Source: Akkermansia muciniphila
GTDB lineage: Bacteria; Verrucomicrobiota; Verrucomicrobiia; Opitutales; UBA953
Assembly (NCBI GenBank): GCA_943331445.1
Contig: CALQLO010000004.1
Span: forward strand, 1 to 64,000
DNA: 64,000 nt
Direction of reading: 5' to 3'
A program made the position numbers and the translations under genes. Of the stretch, positions 28,984-37,127 are shown piece after piece. Under the pieces are notes generated by a model, which was given only the letters and a program-made list of their open reading frames with translations, had not been told where the DNA came from and did no database searches. Each line of letters starts with the position of its first letter. The stretch's first letter is position 1.

Positions 28984-31170
28984 TCACTTCAGCGGACAAC
29001 CCGCCAGCAGTTCGCCCGGGGCGTCCTTCCAGATGAGTTTCACGGACGGCACGCCGCCGAGTTTGGCAACGGTGGCGGAGATTTCGGAAAGCGAGTCAGC
29101 ATTGTATCCGGGGTACGCCTTGGCGATCTTGCCGCCTGGCGCGATGACCGTGACGTAGACACTGCGCTTGGCGCCATAAGCATCGATGACGGCGAAGTCC
29201 GGGTCAGCAATGACTGGGAAGCCCGGCTTGACCGTCGCTGCCCACTCCTTGGCTCCCGCGGCATCCGCATTGATCACCCCAACGACGGTGCAAGCATCAC
29301 CATAGGCGGCCTGGAGCTGGGTCAGGTAAGGCGCCGCATCTCGTGAGCACGGGCATTCCTTTTCAATGAAGAACAAGACGACCGGCTTCGTTTTCGCGAG
29401 AGCGGCGAGGACGAGAGGCTTGCCATTGACACCGGTGCGAGTGAAGCCAGCGGCGGGCTGAGTTGCCTGCGCCGCCGTGGCCACGATCTCTGCGGCAGGT
29501 AACGGGTGCTTCGTCTGGGCACGGAAGTTAATCAGGCCCTTGGCGTCCTTCTTCACGGCCGCGGGATTCTTCGACACGATGAACTGCCCCATCATGCCAC
29601 CGTCCTCATGGTTCGACATGTGGCAATGGAACATAAACGGGTCGGTATCGCTGGCGTAATCATCAAACTTGGCGACAAACGTGACGGCCGCACCCCTGGG
29701 CAGATAAAAGGTGTCCTTCCAGCCTTTTTCATATTCGGCAACTTCCCGATCAGTCCGCGAAAGCACGCGGAACTGGACATCGTGCAAGTGGAAGGAATGT
29801 CCGAAGATGTTATTGTTTCGAACAGTCCAGACCTCGGTCGAGCCGAGCTTCACGACCATGTTCGTGGTGTGCATGTCGAACGGCTTCCCATCGAAAGCGA
29901 AGTGCGGGCGACCGTCAGTCACGCTAATCGTCCGCGTGTTCGTGGCCTCCTTCTCACGTGCGAACACGTTATGCGTCAGGATTGCGGGCACCTTCGTGAT
30001 GGCCTGCCCCGTCGGAGCGGCAACATTGATCCGCAGTAGGCGATAGTCGTAATTATTAAGGTAACTGCCATTGGCGCCGCCCGTGTCGGCCTCGCCGCCG
30101 GGGAAGCCGAAGTCCTGATTAGAATTATAAGCCATCAGCTCGACCGTCCCGCCGACCTTGTCCGCACCCAGATCGACGAGGATTTCTGTTCGTTCACCGA
30201 CCATCAGCGTGAGGCGTTTGAGCGGCACAGGCTGATCAACCAATCCACCGTCGGTAGCGATCTGATAAAAGACGCGATTGTCACTGAACCCCAGGACGTA
30301 GCCGCGCTCGATTTCCGCATTGAGAATACGCAGGCGAACCAGCTGGCGGGGGAGCTTCGTCTGGGCGTCGAGCGTACCATTGGTCAGTTGGTAATCGCCG
30401 TATTTATCATCATCCCCCGCATAGGTGAATTGATTGTCTTTAAAGCGCCGGCTCGTGAGCACGATCGGCAGGTCGTCGACGCCGTAGGTACGAGGTAACG
30501 CCAGCTTCGCTTCGTTCGGATCGCGAACGATAATCAAGCCGCCCGCCCCCATCGCGAGCTGCTTCTGGGTGAATTCGTGCATGTGCGGGTGATACCAATA
30601 GGTGCCCGCATTATTCTTCACCACGAAGGATGGCGACCAGGTCTGGCCGGCGGCAACAATTTGATGCGGCCCACCGTCGGTGGCCGCTGGCAGATGCAGC
30701 CCGTGCCAATGCACCGTCGTGGATTCCTTCAACCCGTTCTTCACGTTCATCGTCACCGTCTCACCCTGATTGAGGATCAACGTCGGGCCCCAGAAGTTTT
30801 GTTGATTATAGCCGTAGGTATTGGTCGAGCCCTCGAGGAATTTCTTGGTACTCTGACCAAGTGTGAGATTGAACGTCTTACCTTCGAGCACGGGCGGAAT
30901 CCAAAGTTCCTGTAGCGGACGATTATTCACGGGACGTGCCTTGCCGCCACCGCCGGGCCCCTTGCCCTTGCCTTTGCCGCCAGGGCGATCGTCCGGCCGG
31001 GGTGGTCGATCGCCGCCTAGACCCTCGCCATCGCGTCGCGGTGGACGTTCGCCGTCTGGACGGGGCGGGCGATCGTCAGGCTGATCGACCCTCGGTGCTC
31101 CTTGGGCCAAGAGGCCTAGGGCAATGAGCGCCGTAGCGGCTAGCAGTAAGACTGAACGTGTCCAGGACAT
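28984..31170 (-). CDS. Multicopper oxidase fused to a redoxin domain
   Basis: 728-residue secreted protein. After a signal peptide comes a low-complexity Pro/Arg/Asp/Gly region (~residues 27-80), then a multicopper oxidase with all four copper-ligand blocks: HWHG (154-157), HPHMH (194-198), HSFHLH (458-463) and HCHMSNHEDGGMM (from 515). The order resembles the CotA/bilirubin-oxidase/SufI-like group. The last ~150 residues are a thioredoxin/AhpC-like domain with FFIEKECPCSRD (CPC at 606-608) and HTH-free. Metal oxidation or phenol oxidation are possible; the fused redoxin suggests a copper or thiol redox role. No metallochaperone is adjacent. An unusual fusion in one continuous frame. Confidence 0.88.
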   Translation of the reverse strand: MSWTRSVLLLAATALIALGLLAQGAPRVDQPDDRPPRPDGERPPRRDGEGLGGDRPPRPDDRPGGKGKGKGPGGGGKARPVNNRPLQELWIPPVLEGKTFNLTLGQSTKKFLEGSTNTYGYNQQNFWGPTLILNQGETVTMNVKNGLKESTTVHWHGLHLPAATDGGPHQIVAAGQTWSPSFVVKNNAGTYWYHPHMHEFTQKQLAMGAGGLIIVRDPNEAKLALPRTYGVDDLPIVLTSRRFKDNQFTYAGDDDKYGDYQLTNGTLDAQTKLPRQLVRLRILNAEIERGYVLGFSDNRVFYQIATDGGLVDQPVPLKRLTLMVGERTEILVDLGADKVGGTVELMAYNSNQDFGFPGGEADTGGANGSYLNNYDYRLLRINVAAPTGQAITKVPAILTHNVFAREKEATNTRTISVTDGRPHFAFDGKPFDMHTTNMVVKLGSTEVWTVRNNNIFGHSFHLHDVQFRVLSRTDREVAEYEKGWKDTFYLPRGAAVTFVAKFDDYASDTDPFMFHCHMSNHEDGGMMGQFIVSKNPAAVKKDAKGLINFRAQTKHPLPAAEIVATAAQATQPAAGFTRTGVNGKPLVLAALAKTKPVVLFFIEKECPCSRDAAPYLTQLQAAYGDACTVVGVINADAAGAKEWAATVKPGFPVIADPDFAVIDAYGAKRSVYVTVIAPGGKIAKAYPGYNADSLSEISATVAKLGGVPSVKLIWKDAPGELLAGCPLK

Positions 31171-31288
31171 GGGGACAGTATAACAGATAAGGTCTTAAGG
31201 CCGCATTAAGAGGTGAAGCTGCCCCACACCCTCGAATCACCCTTCCCAACCCTCGCCCAGCCCCTTAAACCTAGCCTACCCCACTCCT

Positions 31289-32146
31289 ATGCGCCCCCTC
31301 GCTTTCCTACTTTTGCTCGGCGCCTCCCACCTCGCCGCCGAATCCCTCCCCATCTCCCTACCCTTGTGGAATGGCGATGCCCCGGAGGGCGACGGAAAGT
31401 TCTCCGATTCATCGAAGGCCAAACTCACCTTGCACCGCGCTGAGTTCCCGAACGGGGCCGCCGTGGTGATCTGCCCGGGTGGCGGCTACGGCGGTTTAGT
31501 AACCGGGGGAGAAGGCCACGGCATCGCAGCTTGGCTCAACAAGCAGGGCATCACCGGCATCGTCCTTGAATATCGCCTACCCAAGGGTCGACCTTACGTC
31601 CCGCTGCTCGACGCCCAACAAGCCATCCGCACGGTGCGCGCGAACGCCGAGAAATGGAAAATCAACCCGAAGAAAGTCGGCATCATCGGCTTCTCTGCCG
31701 GCGGGCACCTGGCTTCGACCGCCACCGTGCACTTCGACACCGTCGAGACCCGCGCCCCCAATGCCGTCACTGGCCAGAGCAGCCGACCCGACTTCTCGAT
31801 TCTCATCTACCCCGTCATCAGCATGGAAGAAGGCGTCCACCGTGGCTCTAAAAAGAATCTCATGGGTGAGAACCCTGCGGCGGGGCTCACGGATTATTTC
31901 TCATCTCAAAAGCAGGTGAAGGACAACACCCCGCCGGCGTTCCTCGCCCATGCGCTCGATGACAAAGTCGTACCGATTGAAAACAGCCGCATGTTCTATG
32001 AGGCTGAGAAAGCCCACAAACTGCCGGCCCGCCTGCTCGAACTCCCCAATGGCGGTCACGGTCTCAACGGCTACAAGGGCCCTTCCTGGGACAAGTGGCA
32101 GGCCGAATCCCTCGTCTGGCTCAAGGAAATCAAGATCCTGGAGTGA
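31289..32146 (+). CDS. Secreted alpha/beta hydrolase (acetyl-xylan-esterase-like)
   Basis: 285 residues with a signal peptide (MRPLAFLLLLGASHLAA). Typical BD-FAE/esterase features: oxyanion segment VVICPGGGYGGL, nucleophile elbow GFSAGGHLAS, acidic-residue region HALDDKVVP and catalytic histidine NGGHGL. Likely removes acetyl or similar esters from polysaccharide. The DUF1080 gene follows 56 bases later on the same strand; both would act outside the cytoplasm. Confidence 0.88.
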   Translation: MRPLAFLLLLGASHLAAESLPISLPLWNGDAPEGDGKFSDSSKAKLTLHRAEFPNGAAVVICPGGGYGGLVTGGEGHGIAAWLNKQGITGIVLEYRLPKGRPYVPLLDAQQAIRTVRANAEKWKINPKKVGIIGFSAGGHLASTATVHFDTVETRAPNAVTGQSSRPDFSILIYPVISMEEGVHRGSKKNLMGENPAAGLTDYFSSQKQVKDNTPPAFLAHALDDKVVPIENSRMFYEAEKAHKLPARLLELPNGGHGLNGYKGPSWDKWQAESLVWLKEIKILE

Positions 32147-32202
32147 ACGTTGATTACGGACTTCAAATCACCTAGGAAATCCTCCATTAATCCCCTCTCC
32201 CC

Positions 32203-32853
32203 ATGAAATCCCTGCTCTTCGCCCTGCTCGCCACTAGCACCCTCTTCGCCGGTGAAAAGGTCACCCTCACCCTGGCCGACTTCACCGATGGCAATGGCGG
32301 CGCCCCGGGTGCCGGCTGGAAGACCGAAGAAGGCGGCGTCATCCACCTCTCCCCTCAAAAGGGCACAGGCTTCCTCATCTCCAAGAAGGAGTACTCGAGC
32401 TTCGAGATGGAGTGGGATTGGAAGCTAGCCGAAGCCGGCAACAACGGCATCAAGTATTGGGTCACCAATATCAAGGACGCCAAGGGGCGCGGCGAATGGC
32501 TCGGTATCGAATATCAGATGATCGACGACAACAAGCACCCGGATGGTCTCCGCGGCGGCAGCCACAACACCGGCTCGATCTACGACCTCGTTGACTCCGC
32601 TAAGGACAAAATCCTCAAGCCCATCGGCGAATGGAACCACAGCCGCGTCCTGATTAAGGACGGGAAGATTGAACACTTTCTCAACGGTAAGCTCTGCTCG
32701 TCCGTCGACACGAAAAGCGACGACTGGAAGGCCGATGTCGCTAAGAGCAAATTCAAGAGCAAGAAGGACTTCGGCCCCGGCCACGGCAAGATGATGCTCA
32801 CCGAGCATAACGATCCCTGTTGGTTCAAGAACCTCACCGTCACCGAACTCTGA
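32203..32853 (+). CDS. DUF1080 protein (3-keto-disaccharide hydrolase-like)
   Basis: 216 residues with a short signal peptide (MKSLLFALLATSTLFA). Characteristic features: SSFEMEWDWKLAEAGNNGIKYW in outline, EWLGIEYQMIDDNKHPDG, GSIYDLV, and GEWNHSRVLIKDGKIEHFLNGK, all of the concanavalin-like DUF1080 fold. Some members hydrolyse 3-keto-glycosides. With a ThuA protein and sugar dehydrogenase nearby, this may belong to a keto-sugar pathway; that link is inference. It ends at a strong terminator before a convergent gene. Confidence 0.88.
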   Translation: MKSLLFALLATSTLFAGEKVTLTLADFTDGNGGAPGAGWKTEEGGVIHLSPQKGTGFLISKKEYSSFEMEWDWKLAEAGNNGIKYWVTNIKDAKGRGEWLGIEYQMIDDNKHPDGLRGGSHNTGSIYDLVDSAKDKILKPIGEWNHSRVLIKDGKIEHFLNGKLCSSVDTKSDDWKADVAKSKFKSKKDFGPGHGKMMLTEHNDPCWFKNLTVTEL

Positions 32854-32874
32854 GTTAAGTTCGCCGAGGGAGCG

Positions 32875-32905
32875 AAGGGCGCCGCGAGGGCGCCCTTTTT
32901 GTGCC
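32875..32905 (+). terminator. Intrinsic terminator with TTTTTGTGCC tail
   Basis: AAGGGCGCC and GGCGCCCTT arms around a CGAG-type loop, followed by TTTTTGTGCC (32896-32905). Confidence 0.88.
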
Positions 32906-32908
32906 CGC

Positions 32909-33703
32909 TTACTCGCCGAGCTTAATGCGCAGTCCGTCGTAACAGAGACCGACCTTCGGGTGCTGCTGCTGTAACTGAGCGGTATAAGTCTCGTAGTTAA
33001 TCTGATAAGTCATGTGCGTGATGAGCGCCCGCTGGGCCTTTAATTCATGCGCCGCTTGGCATGCTTCATCGATTGTCATGTGCGTCGGGTGGGGCGTCGG
33101 CCGGAGGCCGTCGAGAATCGCCAGGTCGGCGCCTTCGCCTAACTCCAACGAACGCTCGGTCATACCCTTGCAGTCGGTGTAATACGCAAACTTCATACCC
33201 GTCGAAGGCTCCTCGAAGACGAGACCGAGCGTGGATTCGTGGCCGTGCGGCAGGAGCGTCGAATAGACGATACCGCCGCCGGGGAGCACCATCTTCGGCG
33301 GCATCAGATTGAGGTCTAAGGAAACGTAACCCGAGGCCTGCGGCTTACCCACGGCGTAAGGGAAGATAGCCTTGATACGCTGCAGCCCGATCTCCGTCGA
33401 ATACACCGGGATGGCCGCGCCACCCTTATTTGTGCAGAACTGGCGGAGATCGTCCATGCCGAGGACGTGGTCAGCGTGGCCGTGCGTGAGGATGAACGTG
33501 TCGACCTCGCGGACATCGTACTTGAGGCACTGCGTCCGGAATTCGGGCGCGGCATCGACCTGCACATGATGGCCCTCGATGACCACGTGTACGCTCGTCC
33601 GGGCGCGCCAGTTGCGCGGATCCTTAAGATTGAGACCGGGATTGTCATGGGCGGGCAACGGACAGCCCTGCGAGGTGCCGCAACCCATGATGAGGATTTC
33701 CAT
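32909..33703 (-). CDS. MBL-fold metallohydrolase (PhnP-like)
   Basis: 264 residues from the ATG at 33703 (MEILIMGCGTSQGCPLP); the frame extends three codons to a TTG. Metal-binding motif LTHGHADHVLGMDDL, then LPHGHES, YYTDCKGM and ITHMTYQ supply the other histidine and aspartate ligands of a dinuclear site. The MGCGTSQGCP start and overall pattern match the PhnP/cyclic-phosphodiesterase group. The substrate is probably a cyclic phosphate or nucleotide. No phn genes are nearby. The rrf2 gene is 39 bases upstream on the same strand. Confidence 0.88.
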   Translation of the reverse strand: MEILIMGCGTSQGCPLPAHDNPGLNLKDPRNWRARTSVHVVIEGHHVQVDAAPEFRTQCLKYDVREVDTFILTHGHADHVLGMDDLRQFCTNKGGAAIPVYSTEIGLQRIKAIFPYAVGKPQASGYVSLDLNLMPPKMVLPGGGIVYSTLLPHGHESTLGLVFEEPSTGMKFAYYTDCKGMTERSLELGEGADLAILDGLRPTPHPTHMTIDEACQAAHELKAQRALITHMTYQINYETYTAQLQQQHPKVGLCYDGLRIKLGE

Positions 33704-33742
33704 GCGGCCCAACGTGGACGGACCGGAGGAAAAGACAAGCGG

Positions 33743-34177
33743 TCAACCCAGCAACGTCTTCATCAGGCGGGCCCGGTGCGGACCGTTGACGGTGTCGTGT
33801 AAGGTATGTCGGTCGAGCACAGCGTAAAATTCCCGGAGCGCCTGACCAACGATACCCTTCAGCTGACAACTCCCGTTGATCGGGCAGGTATTGGTCGCTG
33901 GGTCGAAGCATTCGAGGATCGCGGGTTGCTCCTCCGTTTCACGGACTAAGCGGCCGATGCGGATTTCTTGGGGTGTCCGGGCTAGCGTGATACCGCCATT
34001 CCGACCACGCCGGGTCTCAAGGTACCCCAACTGAGCCAGACGCTGTACCACTTTGGCCAGGTGATGCCGGGAAATCCCGTAGGCCTTCGTCACTTCATCT
34101 AGCTGGAAAGACTCCCCCTTGAGCGCCCCATACATGAGCACCCGAAGGGAGTAATCACTGAAAAGGCTCAGCTTCAT
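33743..34177 (-). CDS. nsrR: Rrf2-family regulator, NsrR type
   Basis: 144 residues from the ATG at 34177 (MKLSLFSDYSLRVLMYGAL); the upstream extension is not Rrf2-like. Winged-helix with VTKAYGISRHHLAKVVQRLAQLGYLETRRGRNGG, very close to NsrR. Three cysteines, C90, C98 and C104 (ECFDPATNTCPINGSC), have the C-x7-C-x5-C spacing of Fe-S-binding NsrR proteins that sense nitric oxide. It is transcribed divergently from a truncated globin gene with a 27-bp palindrome between, so it most likely represses that globin in the absence of NO. The specific ligand is inferred. Confidence 0.88.
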   Translation of the reverse strand: MKLSLFSDYSLRVLMYGALKGESFQLDEVTKAYGISRHHLAKVVQRLAQLGYLETRRGRNGGITLARTPQEIRIGRLVRETEEQPAILECFDPATNTCPINGSCQLKGIVGQALREFYAVLDRHTLHDTVNGPHRARLMKTLLG

Positions 34178-34238
34178 CAGGCCGCCCCAGCCTGCCCCCT
34201 CCGAAAGCCGAGTCAAGGGCCCCATTAGACCCTTGCCT

Positions 34239-34265
34239 TAAACAAGTATTTAGAATACTTGTTTA
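34239..34265. promoter_or_regulatory. 27-bp palindrome, predicted NsrR-type operator
   Basis: Perfect 12-bp arms TAAACAAGTATT (34239-34250) and AATACTTGTTTA (34254-34265) around TAG. It lies between the divergent NsrR-type regulator and globin genes and touches the possible globin ATG at 34265. The GTATT/AATAC core resembles reported NsrR sites. Confidence 0.75.
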
Positions 34266-34279
34266 TGTCTACCCATCCC

Positions 34280-34798
34280 ATGCGTTCTCCCTCCCTCCTC
34301 CTCGCCCTCTTCGCGGTGCTGTTCCTGACCGGCTGCGGCCAGAAAGCCTCCGTCACGTATGTCTACGAAGACGTCACTTACTCCTTCGCGGATGAGCCTG
34401 CTCGCGCCCAGTTCCAAGCCGAACGTGAAAAGAGTCTCTATCACCGACTGGGTGGCAAGGCGGCCGTCGAGGCAGCGGTGGATAAATTCTACGTCAAGGT
34501 CTTGGCCGATAAGCGTATCAATCACTTCTTCGAAGACGTTAATATGACGACCCAGCACCGTAAACAGAAAGCCTTCCTCTCCGCCGCTTTCGGCAGCCCA
34601 GTCGTCTGGAAGGGTAAGGACATGCGTCGTGCCCATGAAGATCTCAAACTGACGGAGGCCCACTTCAACGCGGTCGCCGAAGACCTGCAGAAGACGCTCG
34701 AGGAAATGAAAGTGCCGCAGCCTCTCATCGGCGAAGTAATGACCATCGCGGCCAGCACCAAAGACGCCGTCCTTAACCGTAAGCCAGCGGGCAAGTAA
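34280..34798 (+). CDS. Lipoprotein truncated hemoglobin (group I)
   Basis: 172 residues from the ATG at 34280; an ATG at 34265 adds five residues but overlaps the palindrome. The N-terminus [21 protein letters not shown] is a lipoprotein signal with lipobox LTGC. The globin part has [38 protein letters not shown] (distal side) and [16 protein letters not shown], where the RRAH histidine is the expected proximal heme ligand. Group I globins bind O2 or NO and can act in NO dioxygenation; most are cytoplasmic, so a lipid-anchored extracytoplasmic one is uncommon. Its regulator is probably the divergent NsrR-type protein. Confidence 0.87.
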   Translation: MRSPSLLLALFAVLFLTGCGQKASVTYVYEDVTYSFADEPARAQFQAEREKSLYHRLGGKAAVEAAVDKFYVKVLADKRINHFFEDVNMTTQHRKQKAFLSAAFGSPVVWKGKDMRRAHEDLKLTEAHFNAVAEDLQKTLEEMKVPQPLIGEVMTIAASTKDAVLNRKPAGK

Positions 34799-34814
34799 GC
34801 GAGCCAGCACCGGG

Positions 34815-34853
34815 AAAGCCGCGATGCCCTTGGGTTCGCGGCTTTTTTGTGCC
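34815..34853 (+). terminator. Intrinsic terminator with TTTTTTGTGCC tail
   Basis: AAAGCCGCGA and TCGCGGCTTT arms around TGCCCTTGGGT, then the TTTTTTGTGCC tail at 34843-34853. Confidence 0.88.
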
Positions 34854-34941
34854 TTCAAGCCCTTCCCACCCCTACCCATGGCCCGAATGGCCGTTCCTCA
34901 CTCTTGCCACCCGCCGTCCCGTCCGTTCTCCTTCCCCTCCC

Positions 34942-36327
34942 GTGTTCGCCAACCTCACCGACAAACTCACCAAGGCCCTCCGCGACCTCCGAGGGCTTTC
35001 CAAGCTCTCCGAGGAAAATATCGCCCCGGCGCTGACCGAGGTGCGCTCGGCGCTGATGTCCGCCGACGTCAATTTCAAGGTCGCCAAGGACTTCACCGAA
35101 CGTGTCAAAGTCGCCTGCCTCGGCCAGGCCGTCATCGAATCCGTCAATCCGGGCCAGATGGCCGTCAAGATCGTGTCCGACGAGCTCACGAAGCTCCTCG
35201 GCGAAGGCGAACGTCCAATCGACCCTCGCCGCCCACTGCGCGTGTTGCTCGTCGGCCTCCAGGGTTCCGGCAAGACCACCAGTGCCGCCAAGCTCGCCAA
35301 GCACCTCGTGAAGAAGGAAGGCATCCGCAAGCCCTCCCTCGTCGCGGCCGACTTACGCCGCCCTGCGGCCATTGACCAGCTCGAGACCCTCGCCAAGAAC
35401 GAAGGCTTCGACTTTCGCGCCGACCGCTCCGCGGCCGACGTCGCCACGATGGTGGGCCGTCTCGTCAAAGAAGCTGAAGCCGCCGCCGCGGACCTTGTCA
35501 TCGTCGACACCGCCGGCCGCCTGCAGATCGACGGCGACCTGATGGAGGAAGTCCGCCGCGTGCGTGAAGCTTTCCAGCCCCACGAGGTCTTCCTCGTCGC
35601 CGACGCCGCCCTCGGTCAACAGGCCGTCGACGTGGCCGCCAAATTCCACGAATCCACACCCCTCACCGGTATCATCCTGACCAAGCTCGACGGCGACGCC
35701 CGCGGCGGCGCCGCGCTATCGATGAAGTCTGTCACGGGCGTCCCGATCCGCTACATGGGCACGGGCGAGAAGTCCTCGGACTTCGAAACGTTCCACCCGG
35801 ATCGCATGGCCCAGCGCATCCTAGGCATGGGCGACGTCGTCTCCCTCGTCGAGAAAGCCCAGGAAGTCGTCGACCACAAGGAAGCCGAACGTCTGGCCGA
35901 GAAGATGAAGAAGGCCGACTTCGACCTCGAAGACTTCCTCTCGCAGATGCAGCAGATGAAGAAGATGGGCCCGCTCGGAGACATCATGAAGATGATGCCC
36001 GGCATGGGTAACGTCCAAGTCGGCGCCAAGGAGGAGAAACAACTTTCCAAAACCGAAGCCATCGTGCTCTCGATGACCAAGAAGGAGCGTCGCAACCCCG
36101 ACGTCCTCAACGGCTCGCGCCGCCAGAGAATCGCGAAGGGCTCGGGTACGCAGGTCAGCGACGTCAATGCCTTGATCAAACAGTTCTCCCAGATGCGTGA
36201 GATGATGCGGATGATGAAGGGCGGCAAGGGCAAGGAACTCATGCGTCGCATGGGCCAGATGGGCGGCGGCCGCGGCGGCATGCCCGGTGGTGGCTTCCCC
36301 GGTGGCGGTTTCCCCGGCATGCGCTAA
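34942..36327 (+). CDS. ffh: Signal recognition particle protein Ffh
   Basis: SRP GTPase that targets membrane proteins co-translationally. 461 residues from the GTG at 34942 ([18 protein letters not shown]); the frame runs upstream to 34849 but that part is proline-rich leader. NG domain: [15 protein letters not shown] (G1), DTAGRLQ (G3), [10 protein letters not shown] (G4). M domain: [23 protein letters not shown] and a methionine/glycine-rich tail, which binds SRP RNA and signal peptides. The leader is a pyrimidine tract without a Shine-Dalgarno. A HAD gene follows five bases after the stop. Confidence 0.96.
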   Translation: MFANLTDKLTKALRDLRGLSKLSEENIAPALTEVRSALMSADVNFKVAKDFTERVKVACLGQAVIESVNPGQMAVKIVSDELTKLLGEGERPIDPRRPLRVLLVGLQGSGKTTSAAKLAKHLVKKEGIRKPSLVAADLRRPAAIDQLETLAKNEGFDFRADRSAADVATMVGRLVKEAEAAAADLVIVDTAGRLQIDGDLMEEVRRVREAFQPHEVFLVADAALGQQAVDVAAKFHESTPLTGIILTKLDGDARGGAALSMKSVTGVPIRYMGTGEKSSDFETFHPDRMAQRILGMGDVVSLVEKAQEVVDHKEAERLAEKMKKADFDLEDFLSQMQQMKKMGPLGDIMKMMPGMGNVQVGAKEEKQLSKTEAIVLSMTKKERRNPDVLNGSRRQRIAKGSGTQVSDVNALIKQFSQMREMMRMMKGGKGKELMRRMGQMGGGRGGMPGGGFPGGGFPGMR

Positions 36328-36332
36328 TCGTC

Positions 36333-36941
36333 ATGTCCAAGATGATTCCCTTCGACCCCGCCCTCCTCTCCCGTCCAGGCTGGATCTTCGACTGCGACGG
36401 CACCCTCGCGGCCTCCATGTGGATCCACCACCGCAGCTGGACCCACATCGTGGGCAAGCAGATCGGCCGTCCGTTCGACTTCCCTTGGCCCCTCTTCTGC
36501 TCGATGGGCGGCATGTCCGCCGTCGACACCTGCAAGCGCCTCAAGGCTGACTACGGCTTCGACCTGAACGTCGAGCAGCTGCTTGCCGATGGACATGAGT
36601 TCCTCGAGGAGCACCTCGCCAAGGACGTCACCGCTCGCGAAGAAGTCGTCGCCGTCGTGCACCACGTCCGCGGTCTCGGCCACAAGACCGCCGTCGCTTC
36701 GGCCGGCCGCCGCGACCACGTGTTTACCACGCTCAAGCGGATCGATATCACGCACCTCTTCGACGCCGTCATCACCGCCGAAGACGCCGTGCGCTCCAAG
36801 CCGCACCCTGATCTTTTCCTCGCCGCGGCGGACCGCCTCGGCCTGAAGCCCGCCGACTGCGTCGTCATCGAAGATAGCCCGCGCGGAAAGGAAGCCGCCG
36901 ACGCCGCCGGGATGCCCTGCATTTTAGTCGAGCCGGCATAA
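36333..36941 (+). CDS. HAD-superfamily phosphatase (beta-PGM-like)
   Basis: 202 residues. Motif I FDCDGTLAASM, motif II-like VASAGRRDHV, motif III lysine in RSKPHPDLF, motif IV VIEDSPRGKEAADAAGMP, with a helical cap between motifs I and II: subfamily IA, close to sugar-phosphate phosphatases and beta-phosphoglucomutase-like proteins. Substrate probably a small sugar phosphate; not decidable from sequence. It follows ffh by five bases and is likely co-transcribed. Confidence 0.88.
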   Translation: MSKMIPFDPALLSRPGWIFDCDGTLAASMWIHHRSWTHIVGKQIGRPFDFPWPLFCSMGGMSAVDTCKRLKADYGFDLNVEQLLADGHEFLEEHLAKDVTAREEVVAVVHHVRGLGHKTAVASAGRRDHVFTTLKRIDITHLFDAVITAEDAVRSKPHPDLFLAAADRLGLKPADCVVIEDSPRGKEAADAAGMPCILVEPA

Positions 36942-36993
36942 GAAGCAGGGGGCACGTGGGCCTGCTTGATTAGGCCGCCGCATGGTGGCCTGA

Positions 36994-37069
36994 GGTAGGG
37001 GCACGGCTACGACGCGCCCGGGCGTGGCGTAGCCCCGCCCCTACCCATGCGTCCACCATTCGGCGGACG
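36994..37069. repeat. Two-armed palindrome, copy C, with GTCCGCC hairpin
   Basis: Outer arms GGTAGGGGC (36994-37002) and GCCCCTACC (37037-37045), with inner hairpins having TAC and GTA loops; then CGTCCACC/GGCGGACG hairpin (37050-37069, loop ATTC, one mismatch). The upstream flank GGCCGCCGCATGGTGGCC (from 36973) matches copy B. It lies between the convergent HAD and aminotransferase genes. Confidence 0.8.
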
Positions 37070-37070
37070 A

Positions 37071-37109
37071 GGCACAAAAAAGGACGGAACTGAGGCCGTC
37101 CTTTTGTTT
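37071..37109. terminator. Bidirectional terminator, GTGCC at both tails
   Basis: AAAAGGACGG and CCGTCCTTTT arms around AACTGAGG. The minus-strand tail is TTTTTTGTGCC (37081-37071), serving the aminotransferase gene; the plus-strand tail is TTTTGTTTAGTGCC. Confidence 0.88.
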
Positions 37110-37127
37110 AGTGCCCCCTGGCTGAAC

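Noticed and set aside
34849-34941. N-terminal extension of Ffh from 34849
   Set aside because: Proline-rich and unlike Ffh; GTG at 34942 begins the conserved N domain, and the extension overlaps the terminator tail.
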